Shown here in pieces: positions 51,926-60,385 of a stretch of 64,000 nt of DNA. Source of the stretch: Haloarcula amylolytica JCM 13557 (GTDB lineage Archaea; Halobacteriota; Halobacteria; Halobacteriales; Haloarculaceae); NCBI RefSeq assembly GCF_000336615.1, contig NZ_AOLW01000015.1, positions 469,263-533,262 on the forward strand, written 5' to 3'. The notes under the pieces were generated by a model. It saw nothing but the letters and a program-made list of their open reading frames with translations, was not told the DNA's origin and searched no databases. The position numbers were made by a program, and so were the translations under genes. Positions within the stretch are counted from its first letter, which is position 1. The number at the start of each line of letters is the position of its first letter.

Positions 51926-53142
51926 CGGAGGCTGAACCCGAACTCCAATTGGTAGTCGACTGTGTTCGTACCGCAATCGTCACCGACGCTTCCCCCGACC
52001 CTCCCGCGCTGGATGCCGAACCTGCCTGGGACCGCGTCCTTGAACTCGCCCGATATCATGGCGTCGTGCAACTCCTCTATCAGGGGCTGGAACCGATAGC
52101 ACGCGAGAGCGGTGATGAGTTCACCGTGCCAGAGTCCGTGTTGACACGACTTAGCAGCACAGTACAGGGAAAGCGGATGCGAAATCTCGCGTTCACGACC
52201 GAGCTACAGGAGATAATCGAGAGTTTTGAGACACGCGGTGTACGCGCGGTACCGTTCAAAGGACCGGTGCTTTCGGCCGCCACCTACGACGACGCAACGG
52301 TGCGGGAGTACAACGATCTGGATCTGCTCGTCCATCCTGAAGATATCACCGTCGCCGCGGATATTCTGGAAGAGCGAGGCTACGAGTGGCGCGGGGGCAC
52401 GCCGCGATTGGACGACGCCGCGCTGTTGGGCGGTCCCGTGACGAAGGCAATCGTTCACGAGTACGAGATGCGAGGGCCGGAGTTCGACGTGGAACTCCGC
52501 TGGCGCGTGGGCGACGCCGAGCGACCGTTCACCACACCGTTCAGTGAACTCTGGGACCGCCGCGACACAGTCGCGGTCGGCGGCCAACCGCTTCCGGCGC
52601 TTGCACAGCCAGACCGGCTACTCGTGTTAGCGTTCCACGGAACCAAGCACCGCTGGTATCTCCTGAAGTGGCTCTGTGATTTCGTTGCGGCGCTGGAGTC
52701 GACGGAAGCCGACTGGTCACACGTCCTCGCTCGGGCGCGGGAAACTGGCGTCCAGCGGAACCTACTGCTCGGGGCCGCGCTCGCCCGTACTGTCTTCGGG
52801 TATGCCCTCCCAGCGCCGATACTGGATCGTCTTCGTACGGACGACCGCGTCACCGAGTTAACCGAGGCCGTCGTCGAATCGCTGGCCGCTGGGACGCCAC
52901 AGGCACCCACGCAGTTCGAGGCCGCTCAGTTTCACCTGGCTGCCAGCGATTCGGCAACTGCGCTGGTGCCGCTCCTGCTGTTGCATTCGTCGCTTCACCC
53001 GACTTACTCGGAGTACCAGTTTTGCCCGCTCCCCGGTCCGCTGCATCCGCTGTACTACGTCATCTGGCCGCTCCGACTCCTCCTCGAAGTGCCACAGTGG
53101 CAGCGACAGCGGTCCGAAGAGCCACTTGACGAAGCGACCTGA
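51919..53142 (+). CDS. nucleotidyltransferase-family protein (NTP_transf_5-like)
   Basis: A 407-aa cytosolic protein. KGPVLSAATY (residues 114-123) and REYNDLDLLVHP (129-140) are the nucleotidyltransferase motif of PF14907-type proteins, with Asp133 and Asp135 as metal ligands. These proteins recur in paeninodin-like lasso clusters and are linked there to further modification of the phosphorylated peptide, such as adding groups to the phosphate; that role is inference here. It overlaps the kinase gene by 7 bases and ends the cluster. Confidence 0.85.
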   Translation: MLTEAEPELQLVVDCVRTAIVTDASPDPPALDAEPAWDRVLELARYHGVVQLLYQGLEPIARESGDEFTVPESVLTRLSSTVQGKRMRNLAFTTELQEIIESFETRGVRAVPFKGPVLSAATYDDATVREYNDLDLLVHPEDITVAADILEERGYEWRGGTPRLDDAALLGGPVTKAIVHEYEMRGPEFDVELRWRVGDAERPFTTPFSELWDRRDTVAVGGQPLPALAQPDRLLVLAFHGTKHRWYLLKWLCDFVAALESTEADWSHVLARARETGVQRNLLLGAALARTVFGYALPAPILDRLRTDDRVTELTEAVVESLAAGTPQAPTQFEAAQFHLAASDSATALVPLLLLHSSLHPTYSEYQFCPLPGPLHPLYYVIWPLRLLLEVPQWQRQRSEEPLDEAT

Positions 53143-53221
53143 ACAGCCGAGTCGCTCGCTTCGTTCCGGCGACGATTCGCTGTATCTGGGGGCTGATTCT
53201 CAGCGGTATCCCACAGGCGGC

Positions 53222-54799
53222 TCACTCCCGTGGCTGGATTGTCCCCTCACCCAGCCCTTCCCAGGCGACGCGGTAGCCAAGGCGTGCGAGGGTGGCGCTG
53301 TCGTCCTCGAGACCGTAGTCTGCCAGTCTGTCGCTCGCCGCCTCGTACGCCATTCCGGGCTCGATCTCCTCGGCCAGGTCGTCTAACACGGCAGGGGAAA
53401 CGAGCGTGCGCCCGACGCGCTCGTGGGCCGGATAGGCCACGTCTTCCAGCGCATCCTCGCTGACGCCGTACTCCGCGGCGAGGTCAGCGAGCGAGGTAAC
53501 GTCGGCATCCGGCCGGAGTTCATCGGGTATCTCCGCGGCGCTCTCGCGCACCAGCCGCTCCTCGTAGGGTCGCAGGGCATCCCGCACGTCTTTCACTCTG
53601 ACCGTCCCGGCGTACGGAATCGCTCGGTTATCCGTCGCTTCGATTTCGTCCCCGACACCGAGCGATTCGTCGACGGCGACCAGCATCTCCACGTCCGCCA
53701 GCGCGTCGAGGCGGGCGAGCTTCTTCTCGACGTACTCCGGCGTCCAGAAACCCATAATTTCGAAGAAAATCCGGAAGGGAGCGTCACTGGCGGCCCCGTC
53801 AGCCCCGTCCGAGCCCCCGCCACTGCGCCCGGTGTCCCGAACGCCGGTATCAGCGCCGGGTCGCCACTCGAAGGCGAAATCCGGGATGATGACATGTTCG
53901 CCGGCCGCCAGCGGCTCCGGCTCGCGGATGAGGTCCCAGTCGAGGTCCAGCGCGGCGAACCGGCCGGCGAAGTCGGCTTCGACACCGCTGTCGTAGCTGA
54001 CCTCAGTTACGGGCTCGACGCCGGGCACGGAGACATCCCCATCTGAAAGGGTGAGTTCCCGCTCGGTGCCCCGGTCGTCGATGGTCGCCGTCAGTTCCCA
54101 CTCGCTCGCGGCCGCGACCGTCCGAAGGAGACGAGCGAAGCGGGTGCCGTACCGGCGTGTATTCGAGAACAGCGCGTCCGGCCCCGTGACGACGACCTCT
54201 CGACCGTTCCCAGTCCGGCGAATCTCGTACATCAGCCGGAGGCGTTTGACCGCCGAGACGAGCGCCTTCGGGTCGGATGAGCGGACCTGTACCTCGGTCG
54301 CGTCGAACAGCGCCGTTTGCGCTAGCGAGAGGTTGTACTGGGTCCGCAGTTCGGCCGGCCCCCAGCGCGAGTCGACGTCAGTGAGAACCTGTCGCGAGTC
54401 CCGGTCGGCGTATAGCGCCTCGGCCAGCGTCTCGGCGTCCGTGCCGAAGTGGTCGGCCGCCTCGGAGAGTGCTCGCTCGCGCTCGGCCTCGGTCACGACG
54501 CCAACGTCCGCGGCGGCTTCGAACACCCGACGACGGGCGCGGACAGGGTCGACCGGGGCTTGCGTCTCGAAGGTAGCCTCCCGTTCGACGAGTTTCGCCA
54601 GCCCACGGACCAGCTTGAAGTCGTCGGCCTCCCGCTCTATTTCGGCGAGTGCCGCGTCCAGCGTCTCGCGGGACTCGCCGACGTGACCCTGGTAGACGCC
54701 CAGGACGCGGGCCGCCAGTCGCTCCGCGTCGGCGTCGGCGAACTGCAGGTGATAGCCGCCGCCGGCCCGGGACACCCGCAGGAGGTCTTTCGTCAGCAC
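53222..54799 (-). CDS. Bax1-like nuclease (DUF790), XPB partner
   Basis: A 525-aa protein. Bax1 binds archaeal XPB helicase and cuts near bubble edges in nucleotide-excision-type repair. The nuclease core is IPDFAFEW followed by FFEIMGFWTPEYVEKKLARL, the PD-(D/E)xK pattern of the family. The N-terminal LTKDLLRVSRAGGGYHLQF is the usual start, at GTG 54799. Between the PDF and EIMGF motifs is a haloarchaeal Gly/Ser/Asp linker. It follows the XPB gene by 90 bases on the same strand. Confidence 0.9.
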   Translation of the reverse strand: MLTKDLLRVSRAGGGYHLQFADADAERLAARVLGVYQGHVGESRETLDAALAEIEREADDFKLVRGLAKLVEREATFETQAPVDPVRARRRVFEAAADVGVVTEAERERALSEAADHFGTDAETLAEALYADRDSRQVLTDVDSRWGPAELRTQYNLSLAQTALFDATEVQVRSSDPKALVSAVKRLRLMYEIRRTGNGREVVVTGPDALFSNTRRYGTRFARLLRTVAAASEWELTATIDDRGTERELTLSDGDVSVPGVEPVTEVSYDSGVEADFAGRFAALDLDWDLIREPEPLAAGEHVIIPDFAFEWRPGADTGVRDTGRSGGGSDGADGAASDAPFRIFFEIMGFWTPEYVEKKLARLDALADVEMLVAVDESLGVGDEIEATDNRAIPYAGTVRVKDVRDALRPYEERLVRESAAEIPDELRPDADVTSLADLAAEYGVSEDALEDVAYPAHERVGRTLVSPAVLDDLAEEIEPGMAYEAASDRLADYGLEDDSATLARLGYRVAWEGLGEGTIQPRE

Positions 54800-54889
54800 A
54801 CGCGTGTGTCCGCGACGGAGCGACAAAAACACGGGGAGTCGGGGCAACTTCTCGAGACACTCAGGAGTACCACCACGCTGCACCGCCCC

Positions 54890-56224
54890 CTATCTGCGTC
54901 GCCTGGCGACCCGCTCTTCGGCGGTCTCCTCGGTCACGAGTTCGTACAGCAGCGCCCGGCCGCCGTCGGCTTTCGGTCGGAGAACCCGGCCGAGCCGCTG
55001 GGTGAACTCCCGCTCGGAGCCGCTGCCCGAGAGGACGACGGCGACGTTGGCGTCGGGCACGTCCACCCCCTCGTCGAGCACGTTCGCCGTCACGACCCGG
55101 GAGTAGGTCCCGTCGCGGAACCGCTCTAATATCTCGCGGCGCTCGCTCGCGCCCGTCTCGTGTGTTATCGCCGGGATGAGGAACCGCTCGGAGAGGCGGT
55201 ACACGAGGTCGGTGTGGGCGGTGAAGACGATGATGCGGTCCTCGCGGTGGCGGTCCAGAATCGTCGCCAGCCGGTCGACCTTCCGCTGAGCGTTCATCAT
55301 CACCTCGCGGGCGCGCTGTTTCGCCAGCAGCGCCTCCCGGGCCGCCGGGTCGTTGCCGGACCGCTTCACGAGTTCCTGATAGTCGCTGCCGGACCGGAGT
55401 TGGATGTTGGACTGCTTCAGGTAGTCGGTGAACGTCCCCTGGGACTCCTCGTAGCGGTCCCGCTCGTCCGGCGTGAGTGCGACTTCGATTCGTTTGATAT
55501 CGTAGTCCGCGAGGTGCTCGCCCGCCAGGTCGTCAACGCTGACTCGCTGGACGAGCGGCCCGACGAGTGCCTCGATGGTCTCGTGTGCGCCGTCCGGCCG
55601 CTCGAACGTCGCCGTCAGCCCGAGTCGCGCCGGCGCGGCGAGCAGCCGAGCGATGTCCCGATACCCCTCGCCGCCGAGGTGATGGACCTCGTCGAAAACC
55701 ACGAGTCCGAATCGGTCCCCGAGTTCGTCGGCCCGCAGGTACGCCGAGTCGTACGTCGACACCGTGATGTCCTCGACCCGCTGTTCGCCCCCGCCCATGC
55801 GGCCGACCGGCTGGTCGAACTCCCGCTGTAGCTCGCGCTGCCACTGCTCCAGCAGGTCGATGGTCGGGACGACGACCAGCGTCGGCGTCCCCAGCGCGAC
55901 CATTGCCGCAATGCCGATAACGGTCTTGCCGCTCCCCGTCGGGAGTTCCAGACAGCCCCTATCGCCAGCCTCTCGCCAGGCGTCCAGCGCTGCCTGCTGG
56001 TAGGCTCTGAGGTCGTACGTCGTCGAGAGCGACAGCGACGGCAGGGAGCAGACAGCGTCTTCGTACGCTATCCCGCGGTCCCCCAGCGCACTCCGGAGGT
56101 CGGCGTACCGGTAGGCCGGCGCTCTGGCTGTCTGGGTGCGTTCGTCGTACTCGACGCCGGGCAGGTCCGACGGCGGGTCCCCCGTCACGCGGATGGTTCC
56201 CGACTCGTACGTCAACTCCAGCAC
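54890..56224 (-). CDS. XPB/Rad25-type DNA helicase
   Basis: A 444-aa superfamily 2 helicase. Walker A ELPTGSGKTVIGIAA is at about 93, DEVHH in LVVFDEVHHLGGEGY, motif III LGLTATFERPDG, and motif VI FTQRLGRVLRP near the end. The N-terminal damage-recognition segment and the thumb insert typical of XPB are present. It opens DNA for repair with the Bax1 nuclease encoded next. It starts with GTG at 56224 (VLELTYESG); Bax1 follows on the same strand. Confidence 0.93.
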   Translation of the reverse strand: MLELTYESGTIRVTGDPPSDLPGVEYDERTQTARAPAYRYADLRSALGDRGIAYEDAVCSLPSLSLSTTYDLRAYQQAALDAWREAGDRGCLELPTGSGKTVIGIAAMVALGTPTLVVVPTIDLLEQWQRELQREFDQPVGRMGGGEQRVEDITVSTYDSAYLRADELGDRFGLVVFDEVHHLGGEGYRDIARLLAAPARLGLTATFERPDGAHETIEALVGPLVQRVSVDDLAGEHLADYDIKRIEVALTPDERDRYEESQGTFTDYLKQSNIQLRSGSDYQELVKRSGNDPAAREALLAKQRAREVMMNAQRKVDRLATILDRHREDRIIVFTAHTDLVYRLSERFLIPAITHETGASERREILERFRDGTYSRVVTANVLDEGVDVPDANVAVVLSGSGSEREFTQRLGRVLRPKADGGRALLYELVTEETAEERVARRRR

Positions 56225-56334
56225 ACTCCGGGGTTCGCCGGTCCGGCCGATAACGCTTTCGCGGGCCGCATCGCCGGGGGCACCAGTTCAAATAACAATA
56301 CGGTTTACGTCCACTCGCGCCTACAGTGTCAACT

Positions 56335-57420
56335 ATGGACGACAGGCGTACGACACTACTTGCCCTCTTGCTGTCGGTAGTGCTGACCCTCGCTGTGTTG
56401 CCGGCGAGCGTAGCGGGAGCACAGACGGCACAGGAGACACTGACCGTGGATAAAGACGGGCGTGCCGACTACCGGTCGATACAGGCCGCTGTGGACGCCG
56501 CCGACAGCGGTGACACCGTCGAAGTCCGTCCGGGCACCTACTACGAAGAAGTCCGAATCAACGAGAACATCTCCCTCGTCGCACCCGACCGGGCGATACT
56601 GGACGGCTCGCGGTTCGTCAACGGAACCGGCGTCACGGTGGCCGGCACAGCCGAACCGAACGTCACCGGATTTACCGTGCGGAACTACCGCTTCGGTGTC
56701 GTGGCCAACGGAACCAGGGGCGACTGGACGGTCACTGATACGACCGTTATCGCTGCCGACGTCGGCGTCTACGCGCCGAATTCGTCCGGGAACTGGACTA
56801 TCGAGGACGCCGCCGTCGCCAGCACGACCTACAGCGGCGTGTTCGCCCGCGGGACCAGCGGTGACTGGACGATTCGCGACACTCGCTTCGTCGCTGTCGG
56901 CGGCGACGGTGCAGACGTCCGGAAGTCCTCTGGCGACTGGACGGTCGCAGCAGTCGTCGTTGACCGGTCCGGCGCGGACGGCGTCGACGCCTCCGGGACA
57001 ACTGGTGACTGGTCGGTCCAGAACACGGAGGTCCGCCGGAGCGATACCGGCGTCAAGGCTATCAATAGCGCCGGCGACTGGACGGCGACCGACCTGACAG
57101 TCCGCCAGAGCGACACCGGCCTCGTGACCGCCTTCTCAAGCGGCGCGTGGACGCTTGAAGATGCGACCCTCGAAACCCGGGATATCGGGGTCTTCACCGC
57201 TCGAACGACCGGCGCGTGGACCATCCAGAATACGACCATCGAAAGCCGGCAACAGGGAATCCACGCCGTCAAGACCAACGCGTCGTGGACTGTCTCTGGG
57301 TCGACCATATCCGTAACCGCCGAGCAGAATGCCATCGGTGTCGACGCCCGCTCCGCGAGCGAGGGCTGGTCGCTTACCGATGTCACCATCGACAGTCCCG
57401 ATATCAAAGTCGCCGAGTGA
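56335..57420 (+). CDS. secreted beta-helix protein with tandem GDWT repeats
   Basis: A 361-aa exported protein with a signal peptide (TTLLALLLSVVLTLAVLPASVAGAQ). The mature start (DYRSIQAAVDAADSGDTVEVRPGTYYE) is the usual opening of NosD/pectin-lyase-like right-handed beta-helices. About nine tandem repeats of 23-24 residues follow, each opening with a GDWT, GNWT or GAWT-type motif. Several N-x-S/T sites suggest glycosylation. It is probably a cell-surface polysaccharide-binding or -degrading protein; no active site is certain. ATG 56335 is favoured over GTG 56326. Confidence 0.85.
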   Translation: MDDRRTTLLALLLSVVLTLAVLPASVAGAQTAQETLTVDKDGRADYRSIQAAVDAADSGDTVEVRPGTYYEEVRINENISLVAPDRAILDGSRFVNGTGVTVAGTAEPNVTGFTVRNYRFGVVANGTRGDWTVTDTTVIAADVGVYAPNSSGNWTIEDAAVASTTYSGVFARGTSGDWTIRDTRFVAVGGDGADVRKSSGDWTVAAVVVDRSGADGVDASGTTGDWSVQNTEVRRSDTGVKAINSAGDWTATDLTVRQSDTGLVTAFSSGAWTLEDATLETRDIGVFTARTTGAWTIQNTTIESRQQGIHAVKTNASWTVSGSTISVTAEQNAIGVDARSASEGWSLTDVTIDSPDIKVAE

Positions 57421-57516
57421 AGCGACCGCACCGACACTGCCCTCCCTCGTCACGGGCTGCCACTCTCGCCACCAAAGCGAAGCCCTTAATTAAAACACCC
57501 CCTTCTCCCAGAGTGC

Positions 57517-57587
57517 GGGACCGTGGGGTAGCGGTATCCTCGGCGGATGGGGTCCGTCGGACCTGAGTTCGAATCTCGGCGGTCCCA
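57517..57587 (+). tRNA. tRNA-Pro (anticodon GGG)
   Basis: A 71-base cloverleaf. The acceptor arm GGGACCG pairs with CGGTCCC, and A is the discriminator. The anticodon stem GGCGG/CCGTC encloses loop ATGGGGT with anticodon GGG at 34-36. The T arm CTGAG/CTCGG holds TTCGAAT. No intron and no encoded CCA. A hairpin followed by Ts lies 16 bases downstream. The dense block of accessory genes begins right after it, which suggests the tRNA 3' end was used as an integration site. Confidence 0.93.
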
Positions 57588-57603
57588 CTTCAAAATAAAG
57601 AAT

Positions 57604-57626
57604 AGAGGCACTCTATGCCTCTTTTT
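57604..57626 (+). terminator. hairpin plus T tract after tRNA-Pro
   Basis: AGAGGCA (57604-57610) pairs with TGCCTCT (57616-57622) around a 5-base loop and is followed by TTTT. This is a likely terminator for the tRNA transcript and also the left edge of the accessory gene block. Confidence 0.7.
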
Positions 57627-57647
57627 CGGTTCAACGAGGTGTTCACT

Positions 57648-57761
57648 GTGAGCCGTGCGGCCGACCACAGTGAGCGAGAAGTTTGCCGTATCTGCGGCTT
57701 CGTCATCGACCGTGAGTTGAAGCGCTGCCCTGCGATGGATGAGGGGGTGTGTCGGCCATGA
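57648..57761 (+). CDS. small zinc-binding protein, 37 aa
   Basis: GTG start at 57648 (VSRAADHSERE); an ATG at 57615 in the same frame lies inside the terminator hairpin and is less likely. CRICG and two later Cys (KRCPAMDEGVC) form a zinc-knuckle pattern. Its stop overlaps the next gene's ATG. It is the first gene of the accessory block after tRNA-Pro. Function unknown. Confidence 0.65.
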   Translation: MSRAADHSEREVCRICGFVIDRELKRCPAMDEGVCRP

Positions 57762-58312
57762 GCCGTGCCGAGCGCAGCTGGCAACCAAGCGACGACCTCC
57801 CCGGAACAGTCGGCGGGCCGTCAGCTCTCTCGATGCCCGACGAGTGGACGCTATCGACGGCGTGGCAACGCGCCCAGCAAGAGAGCGACGAGGGTGGCGC
57901 TATCAACGACGCCGAGCGTATCGTCACTCTCTCCGACGGCGACGACTACCACCGTGTTCTCTGGGCGATACAGAGCCGTACGCTCGTCGCTGAGTGCGAC
58001 TGTCAGGGCTACCACTACAACGATGGTTGGTGTGCCCACGTCGCCTCGCTGTGGTGGCAGTGGGTCCGTGGGCAGATCGTCGTGGCCCATCTCGACACCG
58101 GCCGCGAATACCCAGAGCCACCAGCATGGCTCCGCCTCGACGACGACCCGACCGCCTACGATCAACTTACTCCTGCCGAACTTGATGCGTACCTCGCTTG
58201 CGATCTCGGTAGCTTCGGCGTTCGGGAGTTCGCCCGCTACACAGACCGGGTGGCTGGCACCATTGGGAACCTGCTGACCGACGCCCGCGAGAAGACGGAG
58301 GGTCGCCAATAA
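57758..58312 (+). CDS. SWIM zinc-finger protein
   Basis: A 184-aa protein with a SWIM finger: Cys80, Cys82, Cys92 and His94 (ECDC, WCAH) in the pattern CxCxnCxH. SWIM fingers bind DNA or proteins and are frequent in haloarchaeal plasmids and proviruses. The N-terminus is polar (SWQPSDDLPG). It starts on the last bases of the preceding gene and ends at the next gene's start codon. Role in the element unknown. Confidence 0.85.
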   Translation: MSRAERSWQPSDDLPGTVGGPSALSMPDEWTLSTAWQRAQQESDEGGAINDAERIVTLSDGDDYHRVLWAIQSRTLVAECDCQGYHYNDGWCAHVASLWWQWVRGQIVVAHLDTGREYPEPPAWLRLDDDPTAYDQLTPAELDAYLACDLGSFGVREFARYTDRVAGTIGNLLTDAREKTEGRQ

Positions 58313-58455
58313 TGCGCGCACACACGACCGCCCGAGCGCGAGACCTTCCGGCGACCCCACGGGGGGCTGTCCTACACGTACCAACATCGGCGTCCATCAC
58401 GTCGCCGTATGGGGATTCGGCCCCGTCTTACGAGGAGGTGGCTAGTCAGACATGA
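58312..58455 (+). CDS. 47-aa unidentified protein in the accessory operon
   Basis: The start and stop both overlap neighbours (ATG at the previous stop, TGA over the next ATG), which supports a real gene. The Arg/Thr/Ser-rich sequence (RAHTTARARDLPATPRG...SYEEVASQT) has no recognised motif and a composition unlike its acidic neighbours. Confidence 0.55.
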   Translation: MRAHTTARARDLPATPRGAVLHVPTSASITSPYGDSAPSYEEVASQT

Positions 58456-58907
58456 CTGGGGGGAGCCAACTTCACGAGGAGAGCGGCAGCGATAAGATTA
58501 CGTTCCGCCTGCCGACTCATCTGAAGGAACAATATCAGGAGCAGGTCGACAATATGAGTGCCGACCTCGAAGAGTACGTGCGGCGGAAGGTTTCGGAACC
58601 GACCCAAGACGGTGGCGTGGAACCCTACGCCGACCCCGACGACCGAGACCTCGCCGTCGCCTACCGAACACTGTGTAAGAAGCGTACAAAGGGTGGAATC
58701 GTTCGGGGTGAAACTGCCAAACGGGCACTGGCGCAAGCAGTCGACAACATCGACCAGCAGGGCGCACAGCGCCTTCTCAACCGCTTAGCGAAGCGTGGGT
58801 ATGTCCGCCTACAGAACGGGATTCCGCCCAGCGACTACATGGCTGTTCACGTTCGGCCGTTCTCTCGCCACGACCCCGCTCAGGGAGGTGCAAAAGCCGA
58901 TGTGTGA
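58452..58907 (+). CDS. ribbon-helix-helix-like DNA-binding protein
   Basis: A 151-aa protein. The segment KITFRLPTHLKEQYQEQVDNMSADLEEYVR (about residues 16-45) reads as a ribbon-helix-helix dimerisation and DNA-contact unit. The C-terminal part (QRLLNRLAKRGYVRLQNG) looks like a winged helix. It probably regulates the element's genes. Its end overlaps the start of the next gene by 8 bases. Confidence 0.78.
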   Translation: MTGGSQLHEESGSDKITFRLPTHLKEQYQEQVDNMSADLEEYVRRKVSEPTQDGGVEPYADPDDRDLAVAYRTLCKKRTKGGIVRGETAKRALAQAVDNIDQQGAQRLLNRLAKRGYVRLQNGIPPSDYMAVHVRPFSRHDPAQGGAKADV

Positions 58908-59142
58908 GCAGTCTGCGGGTAGCACTGAGCAATGGCAGGTTGTCGAAGCGGGCACCGGCGGTAAGACGCTGGGGACATTCGACACTGAGGAGGGGGCCCG
59001 CGAGTACGTCGAAAACCGCTTTGGAGAGTCGCCGTCACCAACTGTAGGTCGTACGGTCTGGAAAGGCGAGAAACGCCCTGGCCGGTCACGGTACATCATT
59101 CAACTTCGCAAAGTCCACACGGCTACTGACCGGTCCGAGTAA
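58900..59142 (+). CDS. 80-aa unidentified protein
   Basis: Starts MCEQSAGSTEQWQVVEAGTGG. The pattern QWQVVEAG...KTLGTFDTEEGAREYVENRF resembles small SPOR-like or DUF domains (strand, Gly turn, helix), but I do not recognise the family. It overlaps the preceding gene by 8 bases. It ends the first co-directional set; the next start is 94 bases further on. Confidence 0.6.
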   Translation: MCEQSAGSTEQWQVVEAGTGGKTLGTFDTEEGAREYVENRFGESPSPTVGRTVWKGEKRPGRSRYIIQLRKVHTATDRSE

Positions 59143-59236
59143 TGGCCTAATCAGTCATTCAGCCATTCAGCGGCGCGTTTTACGGGGTTTTAGCAATTCT
59201 GTTTCTGCGTATGCTCGTTCATCGAGTGGTGATAGT

Positions 59237-60385
59237 TTGACAGAGCGAATCGAGTACGGCACGAAAGCGGCAGCAGACGCCGCCAGAGACAGGCATGCAG
59301 AGTATTTGTGTACCGATGACGACCGGCGGCTGAAGACCGTTGCTTACAGCAGCGACACCCCGGACTCGGTTCTCGAAACCGAGCGCATCGAGGCAGCCGA
59401 CGGTCGTGGAGAACGAACGGACGGACCCGGACAGGTTCCCCTCTCGGATAGCGAGCGCGAGCGGATTGACTTCTCCCAGAAGCGGGCCAACACCGCCCAC
59501 GCCCGGAGTGTGAAGGGTATCGCACAGGCAGAGGGCGTGGAAGACTGGGTGAGCTACTATGACGGGACGCTGACCGTCGACGAGCATCGGGAAGTGATGG
59601 ACCGAGCAAGCCGAGAGAGCGGCGCTCGGAGCGGTGGCGAGTCGGTTCAGGAGAAGGCCGGCCGTGCGGCGCGGGCCGCGCAGTCCAGCCGGTGCGATCA
59701 CGCTCGGGGGCACTGTGAGAACGGCGACCCCGAAGCCTGCGAGTTCCTGACCCAGACCTGTGGGTACTCTGAGGAGGAGATCGCCCAGTTTATCGACGAC
59801 GAACCGGCCGACCAGGGCGAGCAGCAGGAGCTTGTGACCGTCGGTGGCGATGAGTACCCCGAGATGGAGCTACGACCGGAGACAGCCGGTGCGCTCCGGC
59901 GTGGGTGGCAGGGATACAAAGCCGGTGTTTCAGACCTCGAAGCGGCGCTATCACAGAGCCGTGAGGCGGTCATCAACGCTCGGCAGGCATGGCGAGCGGT
60001 GAACCGGATTCGAGAAGCGAACGGCCAGGAACCGATGCATCCCGACCGGTTGCACACGCTCCTCGACGCGCTCGACGGGATGCCCACCAGCATCCCCTCG
60101 GTCCGCACACTGGACCACTTCGTTCAGGACGACGCTACCGACCCGGCCGAGGCGATAGAGACCGACGACCAGCGCACTCTCTCCGGCGAGCGAGCGGACG
60201 ACCAAGCGCGCTTGGCCGGTGGTGAGCGCGGTGAGCGGGGGCAGGGCGAGGTGGTCGACGCGGTCGAGGAGAATTCCGGCGGGCTACTGAGCGACGAGCG
60301 CACCGAAAGCGGCGGGTCCGGTGAAACAGAGCAGCAGGTACCCGACGAGTTCGCGGTTGCTGAAGGCGGTCAGGAGACGCTATGA
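59237..60385 (+). CDS. 383-aa protein of the putative element, unidentified
   Basis: Starts with TTG (LTERIEYGTKAAADA). A GGTGAT site complementary to the 16S 3' end lies just before it, which supports this start. The protein is charged, with a Cys/His patch (RCDHARGHCENGDPEACEFLTQTC) that may bind zinc, a helical middle, and an acidic Gly-rich C-terminus. No enzyme motif is recognised. It heads a tightly overlapping unit with the membrane-linked proteins and the ATPase; this suggests a role in virion or transfer functions. Confidence 0.7.
   Translation: MTERIEYGTKAAADAARDRHAEYLCTDDDRRLKTVAYSSDTPDSVLETERIEAADGRGERTDGPGQVPLSDSERERIDFSQKRANTAHARSVKGIAQAEGVEDWVSYYDGTLTVDEHREVMDRASRESGARSGGESVQEKAGRAARAAQSSRCDHARGHCENGDPEACEFLTQTCGYSEEEIAQFIDDEPADQGEQQELVTVGGDEYPEMELRPETAGALRRGWQGYKAGVSDLEAALSQSREAVINARQAWRAVNRIREANGQEPMHPDRLHTLLDALDGMPTSIPSVRTLDHFVQDDATDPAEAIETDDQRTLSGERADDQARLAGGERGERGQGEVVDAVEENSGGLLSDERTESGGSGETEQQVPDEFAVAEGGQETL

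Noticed and set aside
57615-57647. ATG-started N-terminal extension of the first accessory gene
   Set aside because: The ATG lies inside the tRNA terminator hairpin; the GTG at 57648 is a better start.
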